Source: Paraprevotella sp.
GTDB lineage: Bacteria > Bacteroidota > Bacteroidia > Bacteroidales > Bacteroidaceae
Direction: 5' to 3'
NCBI GenBank assembly: GCA_017630975.1
Contig: JAGBUF010000160.1
Span: 1-12,553, forward strand
Length of the DNA stretch: 12,553 bases
Position 1 is the first letter of the stretch. Every line of letters begins with the position of its first letter. The position numbers and the translations under genes are program-made. Shown here in pieces: positions 1-6,800 of this stretch. The notes beneath the pieces are model-generated. The model had not been told where the DNA came from, ran no database searches, and saw nothing but the letters and a program-made list of their open reading frames with translations.

Positions 1-228
1 AATCAATGAACTACTGTCTGTCATGTCACCCCAATGAAGATTGACCAGACGGGTCTTCTTCATATCGCGTACCCACTCATCCAAGTATAGATGTTCGATA
101 CGACCTGTATTGAAAGATGAAGAACGACGGATGATACCATGTACTTCATAACCTTTTTCTATCAAAAACTCAGCAAGGTATGAACCATCCTGACCGGTAA
201 TACCTGTAATCAATGCTACTTTACTCAT
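1..228 (-). CDS. gmd: GDP-mannose 4,6-dehydratase, N-terminal part (cut by window edge)
   Basis: Read on the minus strand from ATG at 228-226, the frame stays open for 76 codons to the window edge. The protein starts [20 protein letters not shown], which is the NAD(P)-binding Rossmann start of the short-chain dehydrogenase family with its glycine motif TGITGQDG. It continues with the [15 protein letters not shown] segment and then [12 protein letters not shown], both typical of Gmd. The enzyme is cytosolic and converts GDP-mannose to GDP-4-keto-6-deoxymannose, the precursor of GDP-fucose and related sugars. It lies 20 bases downstream of the export lipoprotein gene and third in the operon behind manA, so precursor supply and export are co-transcribed. 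Only the N-terminal fifth or so is visible, so catalytic residues cannot be checked. The family assignment is firm. Confidence 0.95.
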   Translation of the reverse strand, partial: MSKVALITGITGQDGSYLAEFLIEKGYEVHGIIRRSSSFNTGRIEHLYLDEWVRDMKKTRLVNLHWGDMTDSSSLI

Positions 229-248
229 ATTTTAAAGATTAGGATTAT

Positions 249-1079
249 CTATTTATTCATCAATACTGTTGTCAACAACGACGCTATAGAAATCACGATA
301 CCGGTTCCACTGATCCAATAATTCGTTGCGCTACCGATATCGGAGTTTTTGGCCTTCGTCTTGTTGGGTGTCACATACAGCACATCATTCTGCTGCAGGA
401 AATAATAAGGAGAGTTGACCAGATTGGCATCATTGAGGTTCAACTCATGAATGGTTTTTTGTCCGTTGGCATCCTCACGGATGAGCTTGACATTCTCACG
501 GTGACCGTAAATGGTCAAGTCTTTAGCCATGGAAAGGGCATAAAACACATTGACTTTCTCTGCCGGCACAGTAAAAGTTCCAGGACTTGACACCTCGCCC
601 AATACGGAGAACTTGAAATTCTCAATACGAACACTCACCACCGGACGGGTTTTCAGATATGTGCCTTCGATTTTCTTCACGATATACTCTTCCACATCGT
701 CCTCGGTCATCCCATTGACTCTGATTTTACCCAAAACGGGGAAATCAATGGTTCCGTCATTGCTGACAAGGAAGGTGGTCAATGACTTCTGCGTATTCAT
801 CATCTTCGAGTCGTTGCTATTTTCTGCACCGGAAACCAAGAGGTTGAACTGAGCCACAGCTGCCGGGTCGTCCGGACAACTGACTGTAATCATCAACTCA
901 TCTTTGGGTTTGATGCGCACATCATGAAGTGCGGCTTTGAGTTCCAGTTCATCACTGTTCTGTATGTAAGGCACATTCTTGTACGAAGTACAGGATGCAA
1001 CCATCAAAACGGCGCTTACCGCCATCATCAACATGATTTTGTTTTGAATCGTTCTCATTCTTCTGTTTGTTCTTATCAT
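249..1079 (-). CDS. Wza-like polysaccharide export outer-membrane lipoprotein
   Basis: The protein has 276 residues. A short basic N-terminus and hydrophobic stretch lead to a lipobox, VASC, with the lipidated cysteine at residue 30. Residues about 53-155 fit the polysaccharide export domain (VRIKPKDELMITV at the start, VSNDGTIDFPVLGKIRV in the middle). Residues about 156-235 fit a SLBB domain (FSVLGEVSSPGTF). A hydrophobic C-terminal segment, about 253-275, would be the helix that crosses the outer membrane, as in Wza. Known role of the family: an oligomeric outer-membrane channel for capsule or exopolysaccharide, working with a Wzc-type inner-membrane partner, which is encoded at 8199-10673. 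The ATG at 1079 overlaps the manA stop (TAATG), which favours that start and translational coupling. A second in-frame ATG at residue 8 would also leave a good signal peptide. Confidence 0.93.
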   Translation of the reverse strand: MIRTNRRMRTIQNKIMLMMAVSAVLMVASCTSYKNVPYIQNSDELELKAALHDVRIKPKDELMITVSCPDDPAAVAQFNLLVSGAENSNDSKMMNTQKSLTTFLVSNDGTIDFPVLGKIRVNGMTEDDVEEYIVKKIEGTYLKTRPVVSVRIENFKFSVLGEVSSPGTFTVPAEKVNVFYALSMAKDLTIYGHRENVKLIREDANGQKTIHELNLNDANLVNSPYYFLQQNDVLYVTPNKTKAKNSDIGSATNYWISGTGIVISIASLLTTVLMNK

Positions 1080-2044
1080 TATACGTATGTTTCCAAAATA
1101 TCACACTCGCCATCGGGTTGCAAGGCTACAGTCTCTGCTGTAGCCGCTACCAACAGGGTATTGCCCTCATGCAACATCACCGTCTCACCACTGCAAGTAA
1201 CACTGCACTTTCCTTTGGTACAAATCAACACCACAAAACTATCCAATTCCGAATAGTCACATGTCATCGGCTCCGTCAGACGATAGATGGAAGTGCAGAA
1301 ATAAGGTGTATTGACCAATTCCACCGGTTCATTCTCTATCGCTTGAGGAATCTGACCATCATGGTTTGGTGTAAAGTTTATGGCTGCCTTGGCTTCATCA
1401 ATATGGAGTTGACGAGGTTGGCCGACTGCATCCATTCTTCCATAATCATATATGCGGTACGTAATGTCGGAAGTCTGTTGTATCTCACAAATAAAACAAC
1501 CTGCTCCGATACCATGCACTCTCCCGGCAGGCAGATAAAACACGTCACCGGTTCTTACCTCACATCGGCGCATGACTTCGGGAAGTGACTGCTCACTCAC
1601 TCTGCGTTCATATTCCTCAAATGTGATCTCCTCTTTGAATCCATTGATCAGAGAAGCACCGAGCTCATGACTCACCACATACCACATCTCATTCTTGCCT
1701 GGACATGCATGGCGTTCATTGGCTAATGCATCATCCGGGTGCACTTGCAGAGAAAGGGGTTGTGAAGCATCGATAAATTTAATCAACAAGGGGAATTGAT
1801 TTCCAAAACGGGCATAATTCTCCTCGCCGACTAAAGCACTTTGCTCAGCATCGACCAATTGTGATAGGGTATATCCGTCATACTCTCCTCCACAGACGAT
1901 GGATTCGCTGCCGGGAACACAAGACAGTTCCCAACTTTCGCCTATCTTACGGTCATCGGCCGGTAGACCTTTATAGGGCTTTATTCTTGTTCCGCCCCAA
2001 ATGGTTTCCTTAAAGATATGATTAAATTTATAGAACTTTCCCAT
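1079..2044 (-). CDS. manA: Class I mannose-6-phosphate isomerase
   Basis: The 321-residue protein has the type I phosphomannose isomerase (cupin) signature. QVHPDD at 100-105 and KNEMWYV at 117-123 supply the expected zinc ligands Gln100, His102 and Glu119. YLPAGRVHGIGAG around 170-182 supplies His177. QQTSDITYRIYDYGR at 189-203 carries the conserved active-site arginine. The length matches the short bacterial form found in Firmicutes and Bacteroidetes rather than the roughly 390-residue enterobacterial enzyme. It interconverts fructose-6-phosphate and mannose-6-phosphate in the cytosol, the entry to GDP-mannose. It is the first gene of the manA - export lipoprotein - gmd operon. A near-consensus promoter lies directly upstream, giving a very short leader. 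No GDP-mannose pyrophosphorylase or phosphomannomutase gene is seen in the window, so they must lie elsewhere. Confidence 0.95.
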   Translation of the reverse strand: MGKFYKFNHIFKETIWGGTRIKPYKGLPADDRKIGESWELSCVPGSESIVCGGEYDGYTLSQLVDAEQSALVGEENYARFGNQFPLLIKFIDASQPLSLQVHPDDALANERHACPGKNEMWYVVSHELGASLINGFKEEITFEEYERRVSEQSLPEVMRRCEVRTGDVFYLPAGRVHGIGAGCFICEIQQTSDITYRIYDYGRMDAVGQPRQLHIDEAKAAINFTPNHDGQIPQAIENEPVELVNTPYFCTSIYRLTEPMTCDYSELDSFVVLICTKGKCSVTCSGETVMLHEGNTLLVAATAETVALQPDGECDILETYV

Positions 2045-2062
2045 TATTCGAATAAATTGTTA

Positions 2063-2093
2063 CAAAAATAAACATTTGCAGTTGACTAAGCAA
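2063..2093 (-). promoter_or_regulatory. Bacteroidetes-type promoter of the manA operon
   Basis: On the minus strand there is a -7 element TATTTTTG (2070-2063), matching TAnnTTTG. A -33 TTG (2093-2091) lies upstream with a 20-base spacer. Both sequence and spacing fit the primary sigma factor of Bacteroides. The predicted start, near 2056, leaves a leader of only about a dozen bases before the manA ATG. Confidence 0.7.
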
Positions 2094-2145
2094 TTTTTTT
2101 CAATAAAAAAGGAAACCACCGGTCTTCACATGGGAGCCTCGGGTT

Positions 2146-2180
2146 ACGTTTCTCTTTCGGACAAGCGAAAGAGAAAACGT
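2146..2180. repeat. Long near-perfect inverted repeat (hairpin)
   Basis: ACGTTTCTCTTTCG (2146-2159) pairs with CGAAAGAGAAAACGT (2166-2180). The stem is 14 bp with one bulged base and a 6-base loop. It lies between the divergent manA promoter and the G-rich repeats. No run of T follows on either side, so it is not a classic terminator. It could be a transcript leader element, or the end of a dispersed repeat that also includes the adjoining G-rich sequence. Confidence 0.6.
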
Positions 2181-2204
2181 TTATAAGACTTTTAAGGTAA
2201 CTCC

Positions 2205-2303
2205 CCCTCCCTTGGGAGGGCTGGGGTGGGTCTTCCTCCGTTATTTACTGGGAGGGCTGGGGTGGGTCTTCCCTCCGTTATTTATTGGGAGGGACGGGAA
2301 GGG
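2205..2303 (+). repeat. Tandem G-rich repeat with three G-quadruplex motifs
   Basis: Two nearly identical units of 36-37 bp (2214-2249 and 2250-2286) are followed by a partial third (2287-2303). Each unit begins with four runs of three or more G separated by 1-2 bases. Units 1 and 2 carry GGGAGGGCTGGGGTGGG and unit 3 carries GGGAGGGACGGGAAGGG, all fitting the canonical G-quadruplex pattern. The first is preceded by CCCTCCC (2205-2211), its own inverted copy, which could compete by forming a hairpin. The array ends 9 bases before the start of the DUF4248 gene, so it would lie in that gene's leader RNA or promoter. Confidence 0.85.
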
Positions 2304-2312
2304 TTCTCAATT

Positions 2313-2543
2313 ATGTACAACATCACAACACTGGGAAGACAATACTTCCCAAACTCTACAGAGAGGAATGCACGCAGACGATTCATCGCACTGCTGCAAA
2401 GTGAAAAAGACCTATGGAACAGCTTGTGTTCATTGCACTTCAAACCGTATCAACGGTGTTTCACACCCAAACAGTACGAATTGGTGATTAACGTGCTGGG
2501 ACGACCGGAAAGCCTGGATAGCGACTTCGCCGGCTGGATGTAG
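2313..2543 (+). CDS. Small DUF4248-like protein
   Basis: The 76-residue reading frame starts at ATG 2313. The frame is open further upstream to 2226, but those codons only translate the G-rich repeat, so I reject the longer start. The protein begins MYNITTLGRQYFPNSTERNA, has an arginine cluster (RRR at 21-23) and an LW pair at 34-35. It ends with FKPYQRCFTPKQYELVINVLGRP (about 43-65). This order, with the YxPxxRxFTPxQxxxIxxxLG core, resembles DUF4248, a family of small Bacteroidales proteins commonly found just upstream of HU-like genes. Function is unknown. The compact basic layout would suit a small DNA-binding or phage-repressor-like protein, but that is inference. It reads toward the HU gene 169 bases downstream. 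Confidence 0.75.
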   Translation: MYNITTLGRQYFPNSTERNARRRFIALLQSEKDLWNSLCSLHFKPYQRCFTPKQYELVINVLGRPESLDSDFAGWM

Positions 2544-2550
2544 GCATAGG

Positions 2551-2620
2551 CAAAACAGTGCGTAAATGCGCACAAAGTGACGGAAAGCGACAGAAAGGAG
2601 CGGAAATGCGCAGAATTGCG
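2551..2620. repeat. Seven imperfect 10-bp repeats with phased A-tracts
   Basis: Seven consecutive 10-bp units fit the loose consensus CRNAAANGNG (examples CGTAAATGCG, CGGAAAGCGA, CGGAAATGCG, CAGAATTGCG). Nearly every unit has an AAA in the same place, so A-tracts recur once per helical turn for about 70 bp. Such phasing is expected to bend DNA. The strip lies just upstream of the promoter-like TACCTTTG at 2643 and the HU-like gene. It could be an array of protein-binding sites or an intrinsically curved upstream element. Confidence 0.75.
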
Positions 2621-2642
2621 CACCCTACTTTTCTGCCCGCAC

Positions 2643-2650
2643 TACCTTTG
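2643..2650 (+). promoter_or_regulatory. Candidate -7 element for the HU / P5 / smalltalk genes
   Basis: TACCTTTG matches the TAnnTTTG -7 consensus exactly and is followed by GC, as is common. The nearest TTG (2616-2618) is 24 bases away, longer than the usual 19-21, so the -33 box is poor. The curved repeat strip upstream may compensate, or the site may need an activator. The predicted start is near 2657, leaving an A-rich leader of about 55 bases. Confidence 0.5.
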
Positions 2651-2712
2651 CATCGTCGTCCGGAAGACAGAGAGTTAAAAACTAAAAACAAAACCCTTAA
2701 AATCAAAACATT

Positions 2713-3141
2713 ATGATTTACAAAATTGTAGAGAGAATCAATCCGACCAAACGTGACGAAGCACCAAAGTATTACGGTTATATCGTCAGCATGAGCAAAC
2801 TCGGCATCGAAGAAATTGCCACCCGTATCAGCGCTTCATGTACTGTAACCCGACATGACTGTCTGGCTGTATTGTCAGCTTTACAGGAACAGATCATCTA
2901 CTCCTTGCAGGAAGGCAAGAGCGTGGCATTGGGCGATCTCGGAACGTTCCGTATTGTAGCCAAAGGATTAGGCAGCGAAACAGCCAAGGAGTACAACACC
3001 TCGTACATGAAGAAGTTGCTGGTGCGTTTCACTCCCAACACGAAGTTGAAGAATGCGTTGGAATTGAAGAACAGTGCCATCTCATTGAAACACGTAGAGT
3101 TCGCCGAGGAGGAGAACAGCGAGAATGGTGAAACAGAATAA
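2713..3141 (+). CDS. HU-family (HU-HIG type) DNA-binding protein
   Basis: The 142-residue protein belongs to the Bacteroidales histone-like group (HU domain with an extra N-terminal strand region). Residues 1-25 (IYKIVERINPTKRDEAPKYY) are the typical lead-in, followed by a helical pair at about 29-67. GDLGTFR at 74-80 is the diagnostic turn, and the beta-arm region runs to RFTPNTKLKNAL at 105-116. The C-terminus, about 129-142, is very acidic (EFAEEENSENGETE). A normal HU is about 90 residues, so this is the longer variant. Known members bind and bend DNA with little specificity. It starts the cluster followed by the P5-like gene 11 bases downstream, so the two are almost surely co-transcribed. 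The phased A-tract strip upstream is a plausible autoregulatory target; that is inference. Confidence 0.9.
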   Translation: MIYKIVERINPTKRDEAPKYYGYIVSMSKLGIEEIATRISASCTVTRHDCLAVLSALQEQIIYSLQEGKSVALGDLGTFRIVAKGLGSETAKEYNTSYMKKLLVRFTPNTKLKNALELKNSAISLKHVEFAEEENSENGETE

Positions 3142-3152
3142 CACCTGCCGGG

Positions 3153-3578
3153 ATGTGTGATTCATCATTACCGAGGGGGTTGCGCAACTGCAACCCTCTC
3201 AACATCCGGCGCAGCGCCGACTTATGGCAGGGATTGCACGAGCAACAGTCCGACCCCGATTTCTACTGTTTTAAGAGCATGGCGTGGGGCTATCGTGCGG
3301 CTTTCATCGTTCTGCGCACATACAACCACAAATATGGCATCAACACCATCAGCGGAATTATCCAGCGGTGGGCACCCGAAGCCGACAATAACGACACCGA
3401 GGAATACATTCAGCGTGTATGTGTGCTGACCGGCTTCGCTCGTGACATGCCATTGAACCCCTACGACCCCACACACATGGGACCGCTGGTGGCAGCCATG
3501 AGCCGTGTGGAATGTGGCAGGCGCGCCAACCTCACAGAGGTAAAAGCCGGCTGGGAGTTGTATATGGGAAGTGAATAA
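3153..3578 (+). CDS. P5-like protein (phage structural / lysozyme-like family)
   Basis: The protein has 141 residues and no signal peptide or membrane segment. RGLRNCNPLNIRRS at 8-21 followed by LWQGL at 24-28 matches the RGxRNxNPxNIR...WxG opening that I associate with proteins annotated as structural protein P5 in Bacteroidales, and with phage virion or lysozyme-like proteins. F40-KSMAWGYRA (41-49), LRTY (54-57) and QRWAPEADN (71-79) complete the conserved region. The rest is helical, with several cysteines. It starts 11 bases after the HU-like gene. In many Bacteroidales the same position is held by an N-acetylmuramoyl-L-alanine amidase, which suggests a peptidoglycan-related role. However, no catalytic residue can be assigned with confidence, and without a signal sequence it would need a holin-like route to reach the wall. 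Confidence 0.75.
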   Translation: MCDSSLPRGLRNCNPLNIRRSADLWQGLHEQQSDPDFYCFKSMAWGYRAAFIVLRTYNHKYGINTISGIIQRWAPEADNNDTEEYIQRVCVLTGFARDMPLNPYDPTHMGPLVAAMSRVECGRRANLTEVKAGWELYMGSE

Positions 3579-3651
3579 CATGCCATTCACAAACTCCTGT
3601 TCCGCACAAGGTAGAGGGGGAGTAAATCATTAACTATAAAACAAAAAAACT

Positions 3652-3741
3652 ATGAACAAGAACATTTGGGATACTATTCTTAAAGTCATCATCGCTGTGT
3701 CGAGTGCCATATTGGGTGCCATCGGTGGGGCGAGCATGTAA
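3652..3741 (+). CDS. Smalltalk-type hydrophobic micropeptide
   Basis: ATG at 3652 opens a 29-codon frame that begins MNKNIWDTILKVIIAVSSAI and ends in a small-residue stretch, LGAIGGASM. The lead-in (N-K-x-x-W-x-T-I-x-K) followed by one hydrophobic helix matches the very short Bacteroidales family called smalltalk protein, which typically follows an HU-like gene and an amidase or P5-like gene, as here. It most likely inserts in the inner membrane. Its function is unknown. A holin-like or toxin-like action, or a membrane anchor for the neighbouring protein, is speculation. It lies 73 bases after the P5-like gene, with an A-rich leader immediately before the start, and 21 bases before a strong terminator, so it is the last gene of the unit. 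Confidence 0.8.
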   Translation: MNKNIWDTILKVIIAVSSAILGAIGGASM

Positions 3742-3762
3742 CAAACAGCGTACAACTAAAAA

Positions 3763-3791
3763 GAGGGAGGACGGCTAAGCCATCCTCCCTC
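3763..3791. terminator. Bidirectional intrinsic terminator between convergent genes
   Basis: GAGGGAGGA (3763-3771) pairs with TCCTCCCTC (3783-3791). After one C/A mismatch the pairing continues as GGC/GCC around a 3-base loop. TTATTTAAC follows on the plus strand. On the minus strand the stem is followed by TTTTTAGTTG. It can therefore end both the smalltalk unit and the leftward 1222-residue gene whose stop is at 3820. Confidence 0.88.
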
Positions 3792-3819
3792 ATTATTTAA
3801 CGATTGTAGCGTCTTGCGA

Positions 3820-6800
3820 TTAGTCCTTCACAAAAACCTTAACAGCTTGCTTAGTGCCGTCGCTCATGATATCCTCGCGGATATAGAAACCACGTTGCTT
3901 AGGAGCACCAATCTGAACACCTGCGATGGTGTACCATGCGCTTGCCACTACAGTAGCCTTACCGCTTTGTACGCCTTCAATGTTTTCACCCGGTTCTTCA
4001 CCTGTGTAAACCAACTTGAAGTCATCCCAAATAGTCCAGTCATTAGCTACATGTACATCTTTCTTAACACCGATTTGTACATTAGCACCACCTTCCGGAA
4101 CGAAGAACCAGATACCATTGTTGTAAGAGTCAGCTTCCTTGAATGCTGCACCTACACCTGCCATGTTATTTACAACACAGATGGTCTTGTAATCAGCATA
4201 TTCTGCCAAGCCATCAACCAACAAAGTATCTCTCTTACCTCCGAATACATAGTCACCTGCATCGGTCTTATCTTTAGTGATACGAGACATCACTGAAACA
4301 AGAGGTAGTTGAGTATATTCTTCACCTACCTTAGCATACAACATCGCATTCAGTTGTTCCTTACCATCGCGCACAGCCACCAAAGATTTCTCATTGTCGG
4401 TCATACGATAGAATCCCTTACAAGTCAAATGATAATAACCCATTGGCAATCCTACCAATGTTTGATGGATATCAAAGTTATCAGAATTCCAAGACTCGAT
4501 AACACCTGCATTCAAGGCACCTACGTTACCACCACCGGCATTTCCGGTAACAGTCCAACCCTCAGTTGTACCTTCTTCAGCACCACCAGCTCCAATGTGA
4601 GTGAATCCAGGGTTCTTGATCAATGCTGTAACATCCACCGGAGCGTCTGCTTTTGCACCTGCCATACCCAATGCTTCTTGCAACATTGATGAATAGAAGG
4701 TATTGATTTCAGCGATGTTAGACTCGATTTCAGCCAAGCTTTCCCAATCAGAATCGATAAGGTCATACAATTCATATACAAAGTCATAGAAATCGTAGTA
4801 TACTTCTGTATCCATGTATGCGTCATAGTCACCATTGTCGGCAGCATTCACGTGTTGCTCAACCAACTGAGCCAATTCAGCTGCTTTATCGATAGACTTC
4901 TGACCGAACTCAACAGCAGCAATCAACGCTTCGCTTTGTGCTGTCAATTCATCTGCATCAGTAGAACCGCTATCAAGAACACCTTGCGCAGTAACAATAG
5001 CAGCATCCAAACCTTCCTTAGCTTCAGTTGTTGAAACAGCCTCGCTGTTCAACATAGTTTGTGCAGCTTCTACGTTAGACTGAAGTGTAGCTATCAAACC
5101 TGATACATCACCAGGAATATAAGAAATCTTGAAGCTATCGAACGGAGTCCAGTTACCACCCAACAAGTTAGCACCTGCGATAGTCTTCACACCGATACGC
5201 AACTTACCGTCAGCACCAACGTAACAAGTCACTTCATTGTGGAATCCGCCTTCCGGGAATACGATATTACAACCATGGCGGTCGTTGATAGCATACTTAC
5301 CATTGAATGCTTCATCTACGATACCTGTAATTTGTGCAGCTCCACCATGAGCTTCATCAAATACTACATCATAGCAGTGGTGCAACTTCTGAGTTGCATC
5401 GTTACCGTACAATACAGCCAATACATCATTGGTAGTATCGCCTTCTACACCCCATGCAGCTTGACATACGTCATTGTTTGCAGGACGATAGAAACCATCA
5501 CAACATACCTTATAAGTACCTTCGGGTAAACCTTCAATATCTTGATAGATATCGAATGCACCATTGTAATGTTCGTTGACATCCCAAGAAACAGCTGAAC
5601 TTGTTCCCTTCCAACCTGTAGCGCTGTCTTTGTCGAAGTTCGGGTTCACAATCATCGGAGTCAAATCAAACTCTTCTTCTGCTGCCAAAGCTGCAGCCAA
5701 CACATCATCGCGGAAGATCTTATCTGCATTGGCAGAAACTGTTGCCATTGAATCGGGAACGAAAGTACGCTCATCATATTCACCTTCCAACTGAGTAAGG
5801 TAAGCCTCGTAGTTAGGCATATCCAATTCAGCGTATGAAGAGTTATCCCATTTACCCCAGCCGGTATTCTCACCATTGATGAAGTTATACAAATCCTCGT
5901 ATGCCTTGATGTCGATATCCAATGTATCCATCTCGAATTGCAAACCTTTCACAGTTTCAGTGAAGAGAGAGTCAGTAGCTTCAGGATCATTCAATAATGC
6001 TTTAGCATAATCGATATAGTTATTATAACGAGTTTCACCTGCCAAAGAGAATGTCTTGTTTTCAGCAACAACATCCTCCATCTTAGTCTCAGCAGTACCG
6101 ATAAAGTCTTCCAACAAAGCTTTTGCGCCATCGCCGCCACCACCGAGGTAGAACAATTGGAATTGGTCAACACCCGACCAGTTGAAGTTGGCATTCTCAA
6201 CCTTGAAACCGATTGTTGCAGTTCCGTCAATTACGTCAAACTCAAGGCTGGTAGGAGTAAACAAAGATGTTGCTGCCGGATCAATTTCAGCAGTAGCTCT
6301 TGTTTCTTCACCCAAACCTTTACCGAAGAGCCAGAAACCTTCTGCTACAATTTCTTCATCGCCTTGCTTGTCAGCCCATACATAAGCAGACAAACGGTAT
6401 TTACCATTGCGAAGACCGGTGATTGTTTGAGAAATAGACCAAGTCGGTCCGTTACCAGATGATGGAACCCAGTCCTCAGCGAACTTAGACAAAGTACCGC
6501 CATCCGAAGTTGTCTGAGTAGAACCTTGATAGTTGACACCATCATTGTTACCACCACCTGATGTAGTCCATCCGCTCAAGCTACCGCTATCGAATGAAGG
6601 GTTATTGATTTTCTCTGTTACATCGATCGGATTATCCGGAGTAGCCAAAGAGAACTTGTATTCTACAACTTCATCAGACAAAGCCTTTGCAGCAGCCTCA
6701 ATTTCTTCGATAGAAGCATCAACATTATTGTACAACTCACCATATTGAGCCGGGATAACGAATCCTTCTACTTCTTCTGCAGCAATCAACGCCTTTTGGA

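Noticed and set aside
2333..2350. Small hairpin GGGAAG / CTTCCC near the start of the DUF4248 gene
   Set aside because: Only 6 bp with a 6-base loop inside coding sequence, so easily due to chance. No T-run follows.
2212..2487. Plus-strand reading frames starting within the G-rich repeat (2212 and 2226)
   Set aside because: Their N-terminal codons are only the translated tandem repeat (GLGWVF / GRAGVGLP pattern). The recognisable DUF4248-like protein begins at 2313 in the 2226 frame, and the other frame has no family likeness.
2551..2620. Possible CRISPR array or plasmid iterons in the 10-bp repeats
   Set aside because: Units are 10 bp with no unique spacers, so not CRISPR. No replication initiator gene is nearby, so iterons are not supported.
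2488..2706. 72-codon minus-strand frame across the DUF4248-HU gap
   Set aside because: It lies over the phased repeat strip and the promoter. Its composition (Arg, Ser, Pro, Cys) looks like antisense of repeats, and it has no promoter or family likeness.
3222..3590. 122-codon minus-strand frame opposite the P5-like gene
   Set aside because: Antisense shadow: the plus-strand frame has the P5 family motifs and operon spacing, the minus frame has neither.
3580..3633. 17-codon plus-strand frame (MPFTNSCSAQGRGGVNH) between the P5-like and smalltalk genes
   Set aside because: Too short, with no hydrophobic or conserved pattern and no start signal. It is more likely leader sequence of the smalltalk gene.
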